From: a virus
DNA: 31,135 nt
Reading direction: 5' to 3' (one strand)
Virus record (IMG/VR): IMGVR_UViG_3300009481_002631
Location: 1 to 31,135 of that record
The first letter of the stretch is position 1; every line of letters starts with the position of its first letter. The translations under genes and the position numbers were made by a program. Below the pieces are notes generated by a model. The model had not been told where the DNA came from. It made no database searches and was given only the letters and a program-made list of their open reading frames with translations. Positions 10,001 to 17,727 of this stretch are shown here, one piece after another.

Positions 10001-11175
10001 GGGTCACAGCAATCATCGGCGTCATTAACTGAGGTAACTGTAATGTCTACTGACTCTGGGCAACAGCAGGGTACACAAGCATCATCACCAGCTTGTGAGC
10101 ACGGAACGGCTAGTGGCGATCCACCAAGTGCCTCGCACGTATCAGGATCAAGGTCAGAGCGACAATCACCGTCTAGGCAACAGCCTAACGGTTCTGCCGT
10201 GGTGGTGGTGGTTGGGCAAGGCTCTGTCGCGCAGAGAACATCTTTGTGCCATTTATTATGGGGGAAGCCGCTACCTTCCGCCGCGCACTGAGCATACGTC
10301 TTGCTGTCTTGGCACCAATATCCACCCTCGACACCTGCCGTGCAGCAAGCTCCGACTGGGGCCACTGTTGTTGTAGTAGTATTGGGACATTGGTTGCATC
10401 TGAATGTTTGTCTGGCTGAAACCACATTACTGCGATCAGGCTCAGACATCTGGTTTTTGCAGCAATCAACCTCACTAACGTCTCTTCCGCATGACGTGTG
10501 TACCGCACTTACACAGTCAAGTAGAGTGTCACTGGAATCGTAGCAGCATAATCTCATAAATGTGCAATTATGAAATAACAAGTCATTGACAAAGTATAAA
10601 TGGTTTCCATCTATGCCTAAGTCAAATAAATCTGTGTCGGGATCTGCTTCTTTGAACTCTATGGAGCGTACTTGTGAAGCGCCTTCTGGCGTGTTGATTA
10701 AATCGCCCACTCGTAGCTCACCAACAAAGTCGATGTCAGTGTATCTGGCTCTGGATGACTCTACATCACAAGACTTTATACCTCTGGATGTAAAAATAGG
10801 GTGATCGTCAGAGAAGAAATAATCACTACCATTTATTGAGACTAGTCTTCTGCCGCCAAGTTTAGTTCTTTCTAAGTGTAGTACCGTATTAAAATTATCC
10901 CAAGTGGTCTTTACTTTATCACCAATTGTGATATCAGATATCTTTTTTGGTCCGTCTTGCGAAATGACAATAGAATCACCAATAAAGCAAGTAACGGTAC
11001 AATTAGTTTGTCCGCAGGTCTGGTCAGGATAAAACTTTCCGCAAGGCAAGCTCAGACAGTCTCCTTCACTGATGTTATCTGTGCATAGCCGATCCGCAGT
11101 TACGCATCCGTAGCAGCAAGACCCTACTGGTGGTGGGGGAGGAGTAACGCCATCGCATTGGCAGCACTGAGTCAT
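7069..11175 (-). CDS. Giant Cys-rich modular virion protein with embedded mini-intein, 1368 aa
   Basis: About ten modules start with G-x-CC (GSCCYGC, GACCTAG, GRCCYGR, GACCWCQ, GICCICK, GACCYAT) and usually continue with further cysteines and a 'F..G..C....C' ending. Thr/Pro-rich linkers (NTTTTTVAP, PTTTTTAEP, GTTTTTEEP) join several of them. Residues 63-203 form a Hint/intein domain inserted between the first two modules. A poly-Gly run followed by an Asp-Pro/Gly-Pro tract lies around residues 1020-1067, and the C-terminus is a PSGSG repeat ending GYY. There is no signal peptide or membrane span. The gene lies between fibre genes, so a structural, possibly fibrous and disulphide-linked or metal-binding virion protein is inferred. 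After splicing it would be 1227 aa. I do not recognise the full-length family. Confidence 0.8.
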   Translation of the reverse strand: MTQCCQCDGVTPPPPPVGSCCYGCVTADRLCTDNISEGDCLSLPCGKFYPDQTCGQTNCTVTCFIGDSIVISQDGPKKISDITIGDKVKTTWDNFNTVLHLERTKLGGRRLVSINGSDYFFSDDHPIFTSRGIKSCDVESSRARYTDIDFVGELRVGDLINTPEGASQVRSIEFKEADPDTDLFDLGIDGNHLYFVNDLLFHNCTFMRLCCYDSSDTLLDCVSAVHTSCGRDVSEVDCCKNQMSEPDRSNVVSARQTFRCNQCPNTTTTTVAPVGACCTAGVEGGYWCQDSKTYAQCAAEGSGFPHNKWHKDVLCATEPCPTTTTTAEPLGCCLDGDCRSDLDPDTCEALGGSPLAVPCSQAGDDACVPCCCPESVDITVTSVNDADDCCDPDPTINLFFKADGRKSEAEVGNRCNDTMRYEANGDWLTEEILCDLNVDIPSMNGNWTGAMSCDPGEPATSKIKWKKLLDNGAVQGECGLNFQVSAQSACDTQPELIADKLTCSDGGTAAGCFCCGTTTTTEEPQCDECLTPPCSDNDVRDGCDPQGECVKLKAPHGDDDGAGGIIRTVLKCCNDDGDTQSVVCEEKAGCCCCCPDGFDICQECDNGLSTCQENKDCWFQEEGQWGMMEWNSDNACGGVDCCSPTSETMTDAAGTRPVNEAISVPASAGCCANCPDGSSAIHRTIPDYKKITDRWLWCNAWIWACCTGVDSYMEGKCFHTNDATCMNELDGTFHEGKTCDDVASGGEGALCDGDDELGRCCYGRSAADPYPDCIAPTLDDPGARCECEVVTKAECDDRFLLGGVWGGAGTDCNDDPCNKAIPTTTAEPDNKGACCWCQRSPLLPWPLIESTVCENLTENECKDKKNGKFYGAGSKCNTIHCPERCGVDEEGICCICKGDPDGTGGLINGDVSSHGLEDSENECRARADAIDEYKFLSFHPGSTEHSICVDTHGEDCGDDGPPGEEEWACCINTFGGAGAPLESACNMMTQALCDALGGSFNQGQTCDDVADGVGTACHGGGMGGGGGGGGGGGGGGGGGGGGGPDPDPDPGPDPDPDPGPGPDPDPGVGIDPEGPGGGGVGDCTGTCNYIYTNGRWHHTPYSLSSADASVLSSLNIDLHETDGIFIDTTTNYPWSTCDTGCECLPGWLGSTTGPAESLLNELNPDADDGTVASLNCRSENAGICCVCKYDESGGEISSLGYSLTEQECKDKAQGTNASGYEYRGWHQGFFSLSTCTDNHVSPCECGSCTTTSSPTTTSDPGGGGSGPSDPTGACCYATDYSLGGEYIYFCNSEVTESTCMSYPDAQEALWHEGVSCEDISCPDLTVQPSSYSSGGGEPSGSGDPSGSGGSTTGEPSGSGDPSGSYGYY
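7974..8119 (-). repeat. Low-complexity tract: poly-Gly then Asp-Pro/Gly-Pro repeats
   Basis: Within the Cys-rich gene, tandem GGCGGA-type hexamers encode an uninterrupted run of more than 20 glycines. This is followed by CCCGATCCC-type units encoding DPDPDPGP repeats. The GC content is much higher than in the flanking genes. It is a flexible-to-stiff linker in the protein and a likely site of replication slippage. Confidence 0.85.
10567..10989 (-). other. Mini-intein / Hint self-splicing domain inside the Cys-rich protein (141 aa)
   Basis: The domain begins with Cys63 in block A (CFIGDSIV, then DGPKKISDITIGDKV). Block B is FSDDHPIFTSRG, where His125 is the conserved histidine and Ser takes the place of the usual Thr in TxxH. 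The C-terminal blocks are TDLFDLGIDGNHLYFVN followed by LLFHN|C, giving the penultimate His202, Asn203 and the +1 nucleophile Cys204. At 141 aa it has no room for a homing endonuclease. All residues expected for class 1 protein splicing are visible. Splicing would join GQTNCTVT to CTFMRLCC. It could instead be a bacterial-intein-like (BIL) domain that mainly cleaves. The assignment to the Hint superfamily is firm; splicing activity is inferred. Confidence 0.88.
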
Positions 11176-11188
11176 TTCAGAATCCTAT

Positions 11189-13852
11189 TTAAGAGCCGTC
11201 TCCAGAACAGCTTATGTAAACTGGCCTGTTTTCTCCATTGACGCGGGCGGTTACAACGAAAGCTGCTCCACCATCAGAACCCGGACCGTGGATGACGAGT
11301 TTTGGATCTCTGTTAGTTACCCAAACGAGATTGTCTGTTCCAAAACTATTTCTGTGAGTCTGAGTACGCATAAGTCCGCTCGTGGGACTTGAATAAGAAG
11401 ATGGAGCGTTTATCTGCTCTGTAACAAAGCCCTCATAAGAACCAAACCAAGCCTCAATACCTCCCGCATCGCCGTGGATAGTCCTGTAATCCCCCGAGGA
11501 GTCAACAAGTCCAACAGAAGAGTTGTTGTTGAACCATCCATGTATCACGTCTATATCGTTGTGTGCCGTTGATAGGGTGTCATCTTTTCTAGACTCTACT
11601 GGATAGATTGGGGAAACTCTTGCGTCCCCTAAACTTATGAACTTCTTGCTGTGGTCCCCAGCTATAATATTCTGTATATTGATTCTACTATTAAGATTAC
11701 CACTGGAGTAGAGCAGTCTTTCATCGTTGTCTAGGCCGGTTATTATTTCTATGTTCTTATTTCCACCCAGTGAGTCATGTCCCGGCGTATCTAGTCCGTT
11801 TAGCGCATTCTCACCTATACCTATTGAATTTCTGTTGCCAGACGCGTTGAGACCAGCGCTTGAGCCTATGAAGATAGAGTCGGCAGATTCATCTGCGTTT
11901 TTACCGGCTGCGGTGCCAATAGCAATTGTATTATCTAAGTCATCTGAGTCGTAACCTGCTTGGTATCCAATAAAAATAGGAGCCGTGTCAGTAGCTAGGC
12001 TGGTGTTGGCCACAGTACTGTAGGCTCCAGCCTGCTGACCTATAAAGATCGAGTTCTTCCATCCCGTCGATTCTACGCCTACCTCACAACCTATGAATAC
12101 AGTACCTGAGTTATTGATCGTGTCGATTCTGTTCTCTGAAGTGATGTCAGACCATACGAGGTTGCAGTTTTCTGCTACCGATGCGTGCCCACTAGAGACA
12201 TAATTTGCCAAACCTTGTATACTGATTTTACCCATCTTCCTGACAGATCCAGAAGGAACTTCGAGGGATAGGTAGCTAAGTCCAGCGTCAACGCTAGGTG
12301 TTAAGCTGTCCGCAAAATTTAAATTTGTATAATCTAGAGTGAACGTACTCCTTGTACTGTCAACGTTCTTTTTAATTCCAGAGTCTGCAAATAGATTGCG
12401 ATCTCCAGCCCCACAAAGCACTGTTTCGTCAGAGAACCTTATGCAGCCATTGACATATAAGTCTCCACTAACAGCCATAAATGGTGTTGGGCTTGCTGGT
12501 TTGGTGAATGATGGAGCGGGGTTTGGAATGAGGCCGCTCGGAACAAAATCAACGAGCGTCTGCTCCTGAGAAAATTGATTGACAAACCTCATTGAGGCCA
12601 TGCCTCTATGCTGCAATGAAGCTCTTAGGTCTTGAAACTCTAAGATGCCAATGTTAGCCACTCCAATGTGGTCTGTCAACTCTGTTGCATCAGTCAGGCT
12701 GAATACATTATCAGAACTTGTGACAGAGAGTTTTGCCTTCTGAAAACCAGCAGAATCTACAGAGAAGAATCTTTCTGAAGTGGTTCCTAAGCCTGCGCGG
12801 ACTAATGGGTGTTCGCCAAAACCAATTAGCATCGTAAATGGGTCTAGATCCAAATCTCTAGCGAGGCCGCTACCGATTAAAATATTATTTTTGAGCGGTT
12901 GTGGTGGTGTCTGGTTATCACTATTTAATATGAGTTCAGGTGTCAGGTTGTACTGTCCAAGGATCACCATATTGTCTGTGTCAACATTTGTAGCATTGAA
13001 AGATCCAAATATGGTATTGTTACTTCCATCTATCAACCCGCTACCGGCATTGCAGCCAATGACTGTATTTCTGTCTCCGGTACTCAGTTTAAAACCGGCA
13101 GAAAAGCCAAGTAGCGTATTTTGTGCTACCTGTGTGTTGTGCAGTAAGCCATATGAAGAATACGGAGCAAACTTTCCGCCGAATGTATTCTGTACTTCAT
13201 CAGTCTTTAGGTTCCCCGCGTCTCCATCCCCATCGTGAGGGTGGGTCAAGTTATACTCTACGCCCGCATCATCTAAAAAGAAGAGGCTTTGCTTGGTAGA
13301 TGAAATGGGTTTTACAAAGATTTTTCCAAACGACGAATTGGGGCTTGGCGCAGAAGCCTGCTCCTTTAGGGCAATGGTACCACTATTTGTTGTGCCGCTA
13401 TGCCAGATTGTCAGTGGGGAGTTGGGCGTGAATTTAGTAGAGGCGTTAAACTTAGTTGTGCCTATTCCAACAAAGTTATTGGAGTGGGCGGAGAGAAAAC
13501 CAATCTCTTTGCCGGTACATCCATCTGGAAATATCTGGGAGAAGTCGGCTTTTCTTGATCCGGGAGAATATGAGATTAGCAGTCCAGAGGCTTTTGAGTT
13601 CCCGTTTCCAAGCAGCTCAATAGAGCTATCATAGAAACCTCTGGAAGAGAATCTTACGCTAGACTTTTTCTCGGACTGGGTATTAAAGATTGTCTCTGGA
13701 AGTATCGGAGATTCGCTATCTGAATGCGTGATATTGGTTATACCAACAAGGCCATCAGGAGAACCTACGGTAAATCCATTTCTCAATACCGTAAAAGCTT
13801 CCAGAATCTCCGGTTGCCCGTCGTCTACATGTAGTGAAAATCTATCTTTCAT
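11189..13852 (-). CDS. Fibre-like structural protein with YadA-head-type beta-roll repeats, 887 aa
   Basis: Two blocks of beta-roll repeats are visible. Residues 245-290 include NTLLGFSAGF and NTVIGCNAGSG. Residues 580-686 include NSIFIGQQAGAYS, APIFIGYQAGYD, NTIAIGTAAG and NSIGIGENALNG. Such 'NxxxIGxxAG' units form left-handed parallel beta-rolls in trimeric adhesins of the YadA family. Other stretches, such as SGDLYVNGCIRFSDETVL, are typical of phage fibres. The likely role is a trimeric fibre or baseplate-associated adhesin. The start has an AAAGG site about 9 nt upstream, and the stop lies 13 nt before the Cys-rich gene. The two beta-roll blocks may be separate receptor-facing units. Confidence 0.8.
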   Translation of the reverse strand: MKDRFSLHVDDGQPEILEAFTVLRNGFTVGSPDGLVGITNITHSDSESPILPETIFNTQSEKKSSVRFSSRGFYDSSIELLGNGNSKASGLLISYSPGSRKADFSQIFPDGCTGKEIGFLSAHSNNFVGIGTTKFNASTKFTPNSPLTIWHSGTTNSGTIALKEQASAPSPNSSFGKIFVKPISSTKQSLFFLDDAGVEYNLTHPHDGDGDAGNLKTDEVQNTFGGKFAPYSSYGLLHNTQVAQNTLLGFSAGFKLSTGDRNTVIGCNAGSGLIDGSNNTIFGSFNATNVDTDNMVILGQYNLTPELILNSDNQTPPQPLKNNILIGSGLARDLDLDPFTMLIGFGEHPLVRAGLGTTSERFFSVDSAGFQKAKLSVTSSDNVFSLTDATELTDHIGVANIGILEFQDLRASLQHRGMASMRFVNQFSQEQTLVDFVPSGLIPNPAPSFTKPASPTPFMAVSGDLYVNGCIRFSDETVLCGAGDRNLFADSGIKKNVDSTRSTFTLDYTNLNFADSLTPSVDAGLSYLSLEVPSGSVRKMGKISIQGLANYVSSGHASVAENCNLVWSDITSENRIDTINNSGTVFIGCEVGVESTGWKNSIFIGQQAGAYSTVANTSLATDTAPIFIGYQAGYDSDDLDNTIAIGTAAGKNADESADSIFIGSSAGLNASGNRNSIGIGENALNGLDTPGHDSLGGNKNIEIITGLDNDERLLYSSGNLNSRINIQNIIAGDHSKKFISLGDARVSPIYPVESRKDDTLSTAHNDIDVIHGWFNNNSSVGLVDSSGDYRTIHGDAGGIEAWFGSYEGFVTEQINAPSSYSSPTSGLMRTQTHRNSFGTDNLVWVTNRDPKLVIHGPGSDGGAAFVVTARVNGENRPVYISCSGDGS

Positions 13853-13890
13853 CTAAAAAACCTTTATTGATTGTCCTAATGGGTTGCTAT

Positions 13891-15507
13891 TCAGTTTAAC
13901 TGGTCACAGTTAGAAGCCACGGAGTCAAACTCATCGTGGTACACCCAACTGAACCCTCGTATGGTGCTACAGTTTTTAATTCTAGAACCAAACTTCTGCG
14001 TTACCTTAACTCCGGAATCAACGCTTCCAAACATAACAGATAGGTCATGGCCACTGGGATTACCATCTGGCATCGTGTAGTCTCCAGATGGCGACACGAA
14101 GTTGAAGCTTTTCTCATTGCAAAATCCACTATCAATTATGGTGACAGGGCCGAAGTCAAGCCTGTTGGCCGCAGTTGCTAGATCTGTTCTTAGGGATATT
14201 CCAAAACATCCACTCTGAGTAAGCAGGGTAAGTTTGTCTCTTGGTCCTAGAACTCTGTCTGTCTGTATATGTTTGCCAGATGTAACCTCAAGTGATATAT
14301 TTGACTGCCATCTTGATCTGGAGTATTTAGAGTCTTCCTCTAAGGAGCAGGAGCTTAGGCTGGTATCTGGGAATCTGTAGAGGAAATGGTAGTTATTTCT
14401 ATAGTCTGCCCCACTGGAGTGTATTTCAAGGCCAGCTCCGTCTAACGCTTCATCGCTCAAGAACCCGCAAGGCTGACCATTGGTTGTAAAGCCCATATCG
14501 GACGAGTCGCAAAGACCACTAGTCGCTAGATGGAGAGTTTTGCAATCGTAGAAACATTCGTCTATATGGTTGAAATGCGTTATGTTGGCATGTAGTTGTC
14601 CGCTAACAACAACGTCATTGAACCAACCATCCCATTTAAGGTCTTTGTGGCCTAGGGAATATATACCATTCTCATGCGGTACAATATTACCTTTGGAAGT
14701 GACAAGACCTTGGTCTCCGGAAGGGGACTCTGTGTCTAGGCCAACCTTACCTCCGGAGAAGTGCATCACCTCATTAATTGAAGCAAAGGCGTACTTGGAG
14801 GTACCTAGTTTGCTTTGACCGCTAGCAAAAGGCGTGATGTCCCCAGACACCTGTAGAGTACCCCCATCAGAATGCGTGGAGGGCATTGCTACACCTAAAA
14901 GCAGATCGTCCAGCTTACCGTAGAGAAGAGGTCTTGCTCCTGATCCAGCCACTATGTCACAGGTATGTTCCTGATCAAAGCCGGGATAAACACCTAGAAA
15001 GAACTGAAAATCATCATCAATCTGAACGAAGTGTCCAGCGCCATGACCAATAGCGATATTGAAATCGCCATGCTTATTGGATAAGAGTGAAAAATTTCCT
15101 AAGCCAAGGTTGCCAGATCCATTTACGTTGCCGCCAAGGGCATTAAGTCCAACACCCACATTGTGGGTTCCCTGAAGGTTACAACCAAGCGCATAGGAGC
15201 CTACTGCGGTGTTACCGCTACTGATGTAGTTTGCCCCAAGTGCTGCATACCCATAAGCTGTATTATCAATACTGAGTCTATTTACTAGATTGATTTTCTC
15301 TAATGCTAAGTCTCCGCCAATAGTTGTTCTAAAGTTTGGCGAAGAAAAATTAAGGGTATTTATCTCCCGTCCATCTAAAAATAAATGAACAGAGTCGACT
15401 AAATCTACAAGGCTTTCTCTCAGGTCTTCTGGTGAGATCTGTTGAGTTGAGTTATCCGGTAGTAAACCAGTAATTTTATCGAGATATGCAGACTTACTTA
15501 AAATCAT
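13891..15507 (-). CDS. Fibre-like structural protein with N-terminal beta-roll, 538 aa
   Basis: A short N-terminal helix-rich part (residues 1-45) may anchor or trimerise the protein. Residues 82-160 hold beta-roll repeats (NTAYGYAALG, NTAVGSYALG, HNVGVGLNALG, NIAIGHGAGH), as in YadA-type heads. The rest is beta-rich with DGWFNDVVVSGQL and SGDITPFASGQSKLG, the latter resembling the 'SGDITP...LG' segments of phage fibres. It resembles the next gene in design, and the two may have diverged from a common fibre. An AAAGG site precedes the ATG. A virion adhesin role is inferred. Confidence 0.78.
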   Translation of the reverse strand: MILSKSAYLDKITGLLPDNSTQQISPEDLRESLVDLVDSVHLFLDGREINTLNFSSPNFRTTIGGDLALEKINLVNRLSIDNTAYGYAALGANYISSGNTAVGSYALGCNLQGTHNVGVGLNALGGNVNGSGNLGLGNFSLLSNKHGDFNIAIGHGAGHFVQIDDDFQFFLGVYPGFDQEHTCDIVAGSGARPLLYGKLDDLLLGVAMPSTHSDGGTLQVSGDITPFASGQSKLGTSKYAFASINEVMHFSGGKVGLDTESPSGDQGLVTSKGNIVPHENGIYSLGHKDLKWDGWFNDVVVSGQLHANITHFNHIDECFYDCKTLHLATSGLCDSSDMGFTTNGQPCGFLSDEALDGAGLEIHSSGADYRNNYHFLYRFPDTSLSSCSLEEDSKYSRSRWQSNISLEVTSGKHIQTDRVLGPRDKLTLLTQSGCFGISLRTDLATAANRLDFGPVTIIDSGFCNEKSFNFVSPSGDYTMPDGNPSGHDLSVMFGSVDSGVKVTQKFGSRIKNCSTIRGFSWVYHDEFDSVASNCDQLN

Positions 15508-15524
15508 TTAAGAAACCTTTATAA

Positions 15525-16043
15525 TTATTTGAAGCTTATTTGCAGGGTAGACACATCAAATTTTACGGTGTCCCCTGCGTAGATTACCCTTGGGTTATCC
15601 AATGCCGCGTGCATAAGAACATTTCCAGTTCCATACTCGCCAGAGTCAACTATGGCTATGCCTGATACCCATCCCCAGTCTACTAAAGCTGGAGAAGCTT
15701 CACCTACATCAAAGGTTATTGCATTTGTATTTTTAACGACACCACTACCAACCGCGTGGTCATCTGCGTGATAAGTCCATACTCCATTGCCACCATCTTC
15801 AGGCTTACCAAGACTAACTCTACCATATCCAGTGGGATTACCGTTGGAGTCCCCAGATGGTAACTCAGGCAGGTAGGCAATGTCATAGGTTCCACCAGCC
15901 TTGTAGTGAGCAACGCCCGTGTTTGCATCGCTTGGAACGCCGCTAGTAAGGGCTATAGCAATATTTTCTGGTTTTGGGAAGGATTGGCCTCTAAAAATAT
16001 GGTGTAACAAACCAGACTCTAGATAATCTGATAAAGCTGCCAT
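15525..16043 (-). CDS. Virion-associated protein of a common phage tail-fibre-like family, 172 aa
   Basis: The N-terminus MAALSDYLESGLLHHIFRG followed by NIAIALTSGVPSD matches a small phage family that starts 'DYLE..LL.H.LR', continues 'YVALYTAAPSD', and is often labelled putative tail fibre or structural protein. The protein is beta-rich and has no catalytic motif. An AGGAG site lies upstream, and a late-promoter-like motif lies about 50 nt before the start. It is the first gene after the capsid terminator, so it probably opens a separately transcribed adhesion block. Its exact virion position is unknown. Confidence 0.65.
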   Translation of the reverse strand: MAALSDYLESGLLHHIFRGQSFPKPENIAIALTSGVPSDANTGVAHYKAGGTYDIAYLPELPSGDSNGNPTGYGRVSLGKPEDGGNGVWTYHADDHAVGSGVVKNTNAITFDVGEASPALVDWGWVSGIAIVDSGEYGTGNVLMHAALDNPRVIYAGDTVKFDVSTLQISFK

Positions 16044-16093
16044 TTTAAAAACTCCTACTAAAATTCCTAAAAAGAGATTGTACGATTATATAG

Positions 16094-16104
16094 TATTATA
16101 CACA
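16094..16104 (-). promoter_or_regulatory. Late-promoter-like motif downstream of the capsid gene
   Basis: The minus strand reads TGTGTATAATA directly after the T-run of the capsid terminator, and about 50 nt before the 172-aa gene. Identical or near-identical copies precede the scaffold, portal, GT2 and 52-aa genes. It re-initiates transcription right after termination. The assignment is by recurrence. Confidence 0.6.
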
Positions 16105-16140
16105 AAAAAGAGCCACTCCCAAGAATATGAGAGTGACTCT
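16104..16140 (-). terminator. Intrinsic terminator after the major capsid gene
   Basis: On the minus strand AGAGTCACTC pairs with GAGTGGCTCT (10 pairs including one G-U) around a 12-nt loop, followed directly by six T. It lies 27 nt after the capsid stop codon. The T-run leads straight into the next late-promoter-like motif. Confidence 0.85.
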
Positions 16141-16167
16141 TCTTACGATGACTAGTGACAGTTGATC

Positions 16168-17175
16168 TTAGAACGAGCCAAGAATAACTCTTCTATTGTC
16201 AAGAACACCAAAGCCAAGTTCAGCAAAGCCGTAGTAACCAGCTCTCTGTTGACGGTGCAGAGTAGGATCTTCAAAGACCTCTACATTCTGCTTCATTGGC
16301 ATGATGAAGCTATCATTAGCTCCTTGGTCAATACCAACGACCAGCTCAAGGTCGGCACCTTGAACAGAACCACCAAGACCGTCGCTGAAGAACGTCTGGT
16401 ATTCCTGACCTTCTCCAAGCTCATCGAGATCATGCAAGTTCACACCAAAAATACGTGTGATCGGAGCGCCGCCTTCGCTAGCGGTATAGATCTCTCTACG
16501 GGTTACTTCATCAATCTGATCCAGACCCCAGTTGCGAACATCTTCCAGAGCTTCTGGAGAAACGTAGATGTCTGTCAGACGACCACGATTGGCAGATCCA
16601 GTGTTACCGCCAGCATTACGGCGCATAACAGTCTGCATCAAGGATACCAATCTCTTGCTGAACATTCCAGCCGTCGCGTCACCGTCATAAACCAAAATAT
16701 TACGGTCAACACCAGCAGCAAGAATAGTATGCCATCCGTCGTCATTCATCTTTTTGACGAATCCGGCTTCAAGCACTTGCATAGCGCGGCCTACAATATC
16801 CCAACGAGCCTCTCTAGCATATCGAAGCAAGTAATCAATGCTACTTGTGATGCTATAGGTTGGAATCATGACATAGTCGCTTTCGACCGCACGCTCTGGT
16901 ACGCGACCATGACCCGGATTGGTGTAAGCTACGTGCTCACCCTCAAGTCCCGGAGAAATCAAGTCGAGCGGATACTCAGTGGAGGCTCCCGGCTCAACAT
17001 TGATGGTTTCAAAAATATTCCCGAGAATATTACCAACGAGAACACCCTTACGGAGGGGAAGTTCAAGAGCCTTGGCAAACTCTCTTTGGGCAGCGTAAGC
17101 GACATTCTGATCGCTGTCGCCCGATTTTTTAAGCAATGAAATGAATTCATCACTAGGTCTTTCTGTGAATGACAT
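16168..17175 (-). CDS. Major capsid protein, 335 aa (HK97-fold inferred)
   Basis: Position and content identify it. It follows the terminase, portal, protease/scaffold and decoration genes, and a strong terminator follows it. The N-terminal ~45 residues are helical (FISLLKKSGDSDQNVAYAAQ). The middle has VESDYVMIPTYSITSSIDYL and GRAMQVLEAGFVKKMNDDGW, then GRLTDIYVSPEALEDVRN and a C-terminal beta region ending RRVILGSF. Length and order fit HK97-like capsid proteins without a long N-terminal delta domain, which agrees with a separate scaffold. Sequence similarity alone does not prove the fold. An AAAGGAGAT site precedes the ATG. It should be the most abundant virion protein. Confidence 0.85.
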   Translation of the reverse strand: MSFTERPSDEFISLLKKSGDSDQNVAYAAQREFAKALELPLRKGVLVGNILGNIFETINVEPGASTEYPLDLISPGLEGEHVAYTNPGHGRVPERAVESDYVMIPTYSITSSIDYLLRYAREARWDIVGRAMQVLEAGFVKKMNDDGWHTILAAGVDRNILVYDGDATAGMFSKRLVSLMQTVMRRNAGGNTGSANRGRLTDIYVSPEALEDVRNWGLDQIDEVTRREIYTASEGGAPITRIFGVNLHDLDELGEGQEYQTFFSDGLGGSVQGADLELVVGIDQGANDSFIMPMKQNVEVFEDPTLHRQQRAGYYGFAELGFGVLDNRRVILGSF

Positions 17176-17204
17176 ATTAATATCTCCTTTAAATGGGCGA
17201 TTAA

Positions 17205-17708
17205 TTACGCGTTATGAGGAAGGTTGACATACAATTTAGCGTATCCGTCAGCGTCTTTGCGAGACATCCAACGCCCAACGCACAAAGCGCCCGAAGCTCC
17301 AGTGAACAGCGTGGCGTTTGTCAGCGAACCTGCGGTTGCATCTCCAACGCCGACGCCTACAGCATAAGCTTTTTCGCCAGCTTTTGGTGTACCTTCGATG
17401 TTATTAGTTACAACCCACCCACGAGTCATGATGGTGACTTTGCCACCCTTCTGAACTTCGTCTTTGTACTGGTTGAGATGAGTTCTAGTCAAGTCCTTGT
17501 TAACAACGTCGTTAAGAAGGATACCAACTGGAATGTCGTTTTTGGTAGCAGCCTTATACTTGACGAGGTTTTCACCTTGGTCAAGAGCTGCACCAGAAGC
17601 TTGGCCGCCATCGTCTAAAACAACAACACCACCGCGAGTAGCTGTGCTAGCGTTGTAGAAGAAGCTGATGTCGGTTGATTCTTCATATCTATCTGCTTTA
17701 AGAGCCAT
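17205..17708 (-). CDS. Probable capsid decoration/stabilisation protein, 167 aa
   Basis: This small beta-rich protein directly precedes the capsid gene, the usual place of a head decoration (lambda gpD-like or DUF2190-like) protein. Visible elements are RGGVVVLDDGGQASGAALDQ, VKYKAATKNDIPVGILLNDV and KGGKVTIMTRGWVVT, a pattern ('P.GIL...V....G..v.v...G') shared by such proteins. It has no enzyme motif. An AGGAGAT site sits 6 nt before the ATG. Its binding site on the capsid is inferred from gene order only. Confidence 0.65.
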   Translation of the reverse strand: MALKADRYEESTDISFFYNASTATRGGVVVLDDGGQASGAALDQGENLVKYKAATKNDIPVGILLNDVVNKDLTRTHLNQYKDEVQKGGKVTIMTRGWVVTNNIEGTPKAGEKAYAVGVGVGDATAGSLTNATLFTGASGALCVGRWMSRKDADGYAKLYVNLPHNA

Positions 17709-17727
17709 GATTAAATCTCCTGTTAAT

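Noticed and set aside
16162-17139. Long 325-aa open frame on the plus strand
   Set aside because: It lies wholly opposite the major capsid gene, has no fitting ribosome site or promoter, and its sequence shows no family motifs.
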